DNA from: DATADF01 sp046263155
GTDB taxonomy: Bacteria; Actinomycetota; CADDZG01; WHSQ01
Reading direction: 5' to 3'
DNA: 14,450 nucleotides
NCBI GenBank assembly: GCA_046263155.1
Contig: JBHELF010000136.1
Span: 1 to 14,450 of the forward strand
The position numbers and the translations under genes were made by a program. Below, piece by piece: positions 13,898 to 14,450 of the stretch. Each line of letters starts with the position of its first letter. The first letter of the stretch is position 1. Below the pieces are notes generated by a model. That model was not told the origin of the DNA, did no database searches, and was given only the letters and a program-made list of their open reading frames with translations.

Positions 13898-14450
13898 CTC
13901 ACGCATCTTCGGCTGCAATGGCCGGCAACGCGACGGAGGTCTTGCTGGCGACCGGTGACGTTGAAGTGCTGGGCCGTCTTCCCTATTCGTCGAACTACAC
14001 GTTTCTTGCGCGTGTGACCGGACCGTCTTCCGAGAGGCTCGCTGTGTACAAGCCTCGGCAGGGTGAAACGCCCTTATGGGACTTTCGGCAGGGAACGCTG
14101 GCGGCACGCGAGCTGGCCGCGTTCCGGGTCAGTGAGGCCGCGGGGTGGGGCATAGTCCCACCGACTGTTCTGCGCAGTGACGCCCCGCTGGGCGAGGGCT
14201 CGTTACAAGTCTTCATCGAACACGATCCCGATCGGCACTATTTCGCCTTGATGGAGGAGCGGCGCGAGGAGTTCGCGCGCTTCGCCGCGTTCGACGTCGT
14301 GGTGAACAACGCCGACCGCAAGGCCGGTCACGTGCTCGAGGACGGTTCGGGACGGCTGTGGGGGGTCGATCATGGAGTGACCTTCCACGTCGAGCCGAAG
14401 TTGCGCACCGTCATCTGGGCCTTTGCGGGTGAGTCGCTGGGCGACCAGTT
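13894..14450 (+). CDS. SCO1664 family PI3/4-kinase-like protein, 3' end cut by window
   Basis: The frame is open for 185 codons to the right edge. The GTG at 13894 overlaps the DUF3090 stop (GTGA); an in-frame ATG at 13918 is the alternative. The sequence matches the SCO1664 family, annotated with a phosphatidylinositol 3/4-kinase-like fold. AVYKPRQGE carries the likely ATP-contacting Lys K53, then WDFRQGTLAARELAAFRVSEAAGWGIVPPT. The catalytic-loop-like VVNNADRKAGHVL has D141 with H146, and GVDHGVTFH carries the metal-binding Asp D159 in a DHG, comparable to the DFG motif of kinases. Key residues look intact. Substrate, whether lipid, protein or small molecule, is unknown. In many actinobacteria the next gene is mshC of mycothiol synthesis; that lies beyond the window here. 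Confidence 0.88.
   Translation, partial: MTHASSAAMAGNATEVLLATGDVEVLGRLPYSSNYTFLARVTGPSSERLAVYKPRQGETPLWDFRQGTLAARELAAFRVSEAAGWGIVPPTVLRSDAPLGEGSLQVFIEHDPDRHYFALMEERREEFARFAAFDVVVNNADRKAGHVLEDGSGRLWGVDHGVTFHVEPKLRTVIWAFAGESLGDQ

Noticed and set aside
1..14450. CRISPR arrays, tRNA/rRNA genes, insertion sequences, phage or toxin-antitoxin genes
   Set aside because: Reading through both strands showed no repeat-spacer pattern, RNA gene signature, transposase or terminal repeat; nearly all of the window is covered by recognised housekeeping genes.

Overview
The window looks like a chromosomal housekeeping region of a high-GC member of the Actinomycetota, probably an uncultured or deep-branching lineage. 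Three things support this. First, the gene order mfd - (lipoprotein) - mazG - eno - ftsB/divIC - DUF501 - ppx is the familiar actinobacterial block. Second, enolase carries the actinobacterial-style GAPAR segment near its C-terminus. Third, the right end holds the phosphatase - DUF3090 - SCO1664-like kinase series, which is largely an actinobacterial arrangement. GTG, ATG and TTG starts are all used, and 4-base ATGA/GTGA overlaps are frequent. No rRNA, tRNA, CRISPR, insertion sequence or phage gene was seen.

Layout. Positions 1-756 (minus strand) hold the N-terminal 252 codons of an NAD-dependent epimerase/dehydratase that runs off the left edge. It is divergent from a plus-strand block of seven genes: mfd (809-4189), a PpiC/SurA-type lipoprotein (4186-5208), mazG (5233-6162), enolase (6202-7488), an FtsB/DivIC septum protein (from 7485), a DUF501 protein (7919-8419) and a short Ppx/GppA phosphatase (8416-9345). 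After a 111-base gap containing a perfect hairpin comes a single secreted protein (9457-10737) with two cupredoxin domains, each with what looks like a complete type-1 copper ligand set. It is closed by a textbook intrinsic terminator with a TTCG loop (10760-10788).

A second plus-strand operon begins immediately afterwards: an AMP-forming acyl-CoA synthetase (from about 10810), a histidine phosphatase (12747-13358), a DUF3090 protein with a C-terminal Cys/His cluster (13355-13897) and a PI3/4-kinase-like SCO1664-family protein (13894 to the right edge). Each gene overlaps the next by four bases.

How the genes fit together. The left block is core metabolism and maintenance: transcription-coupled repair, extracytoplasmic folding, nucleotide-pool cleaning, glycolysis, division and polyphosphate/(p)ppGpp turnover. 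The less ordinary material is the tandem blue-copper protein and the synthetase/phosphatase/zinc-cluster/kinase operon. The synthetase lacks the tryptophan that restricts acetyl-CoA synthetases to acetate. The phosphatase, DUF3090 and kinase genes form a conserved but functionally undefined set that in many actinobacteria lies next to mshC of mycothiol synthesis; that neighbour would lie outside this window and was not seen.
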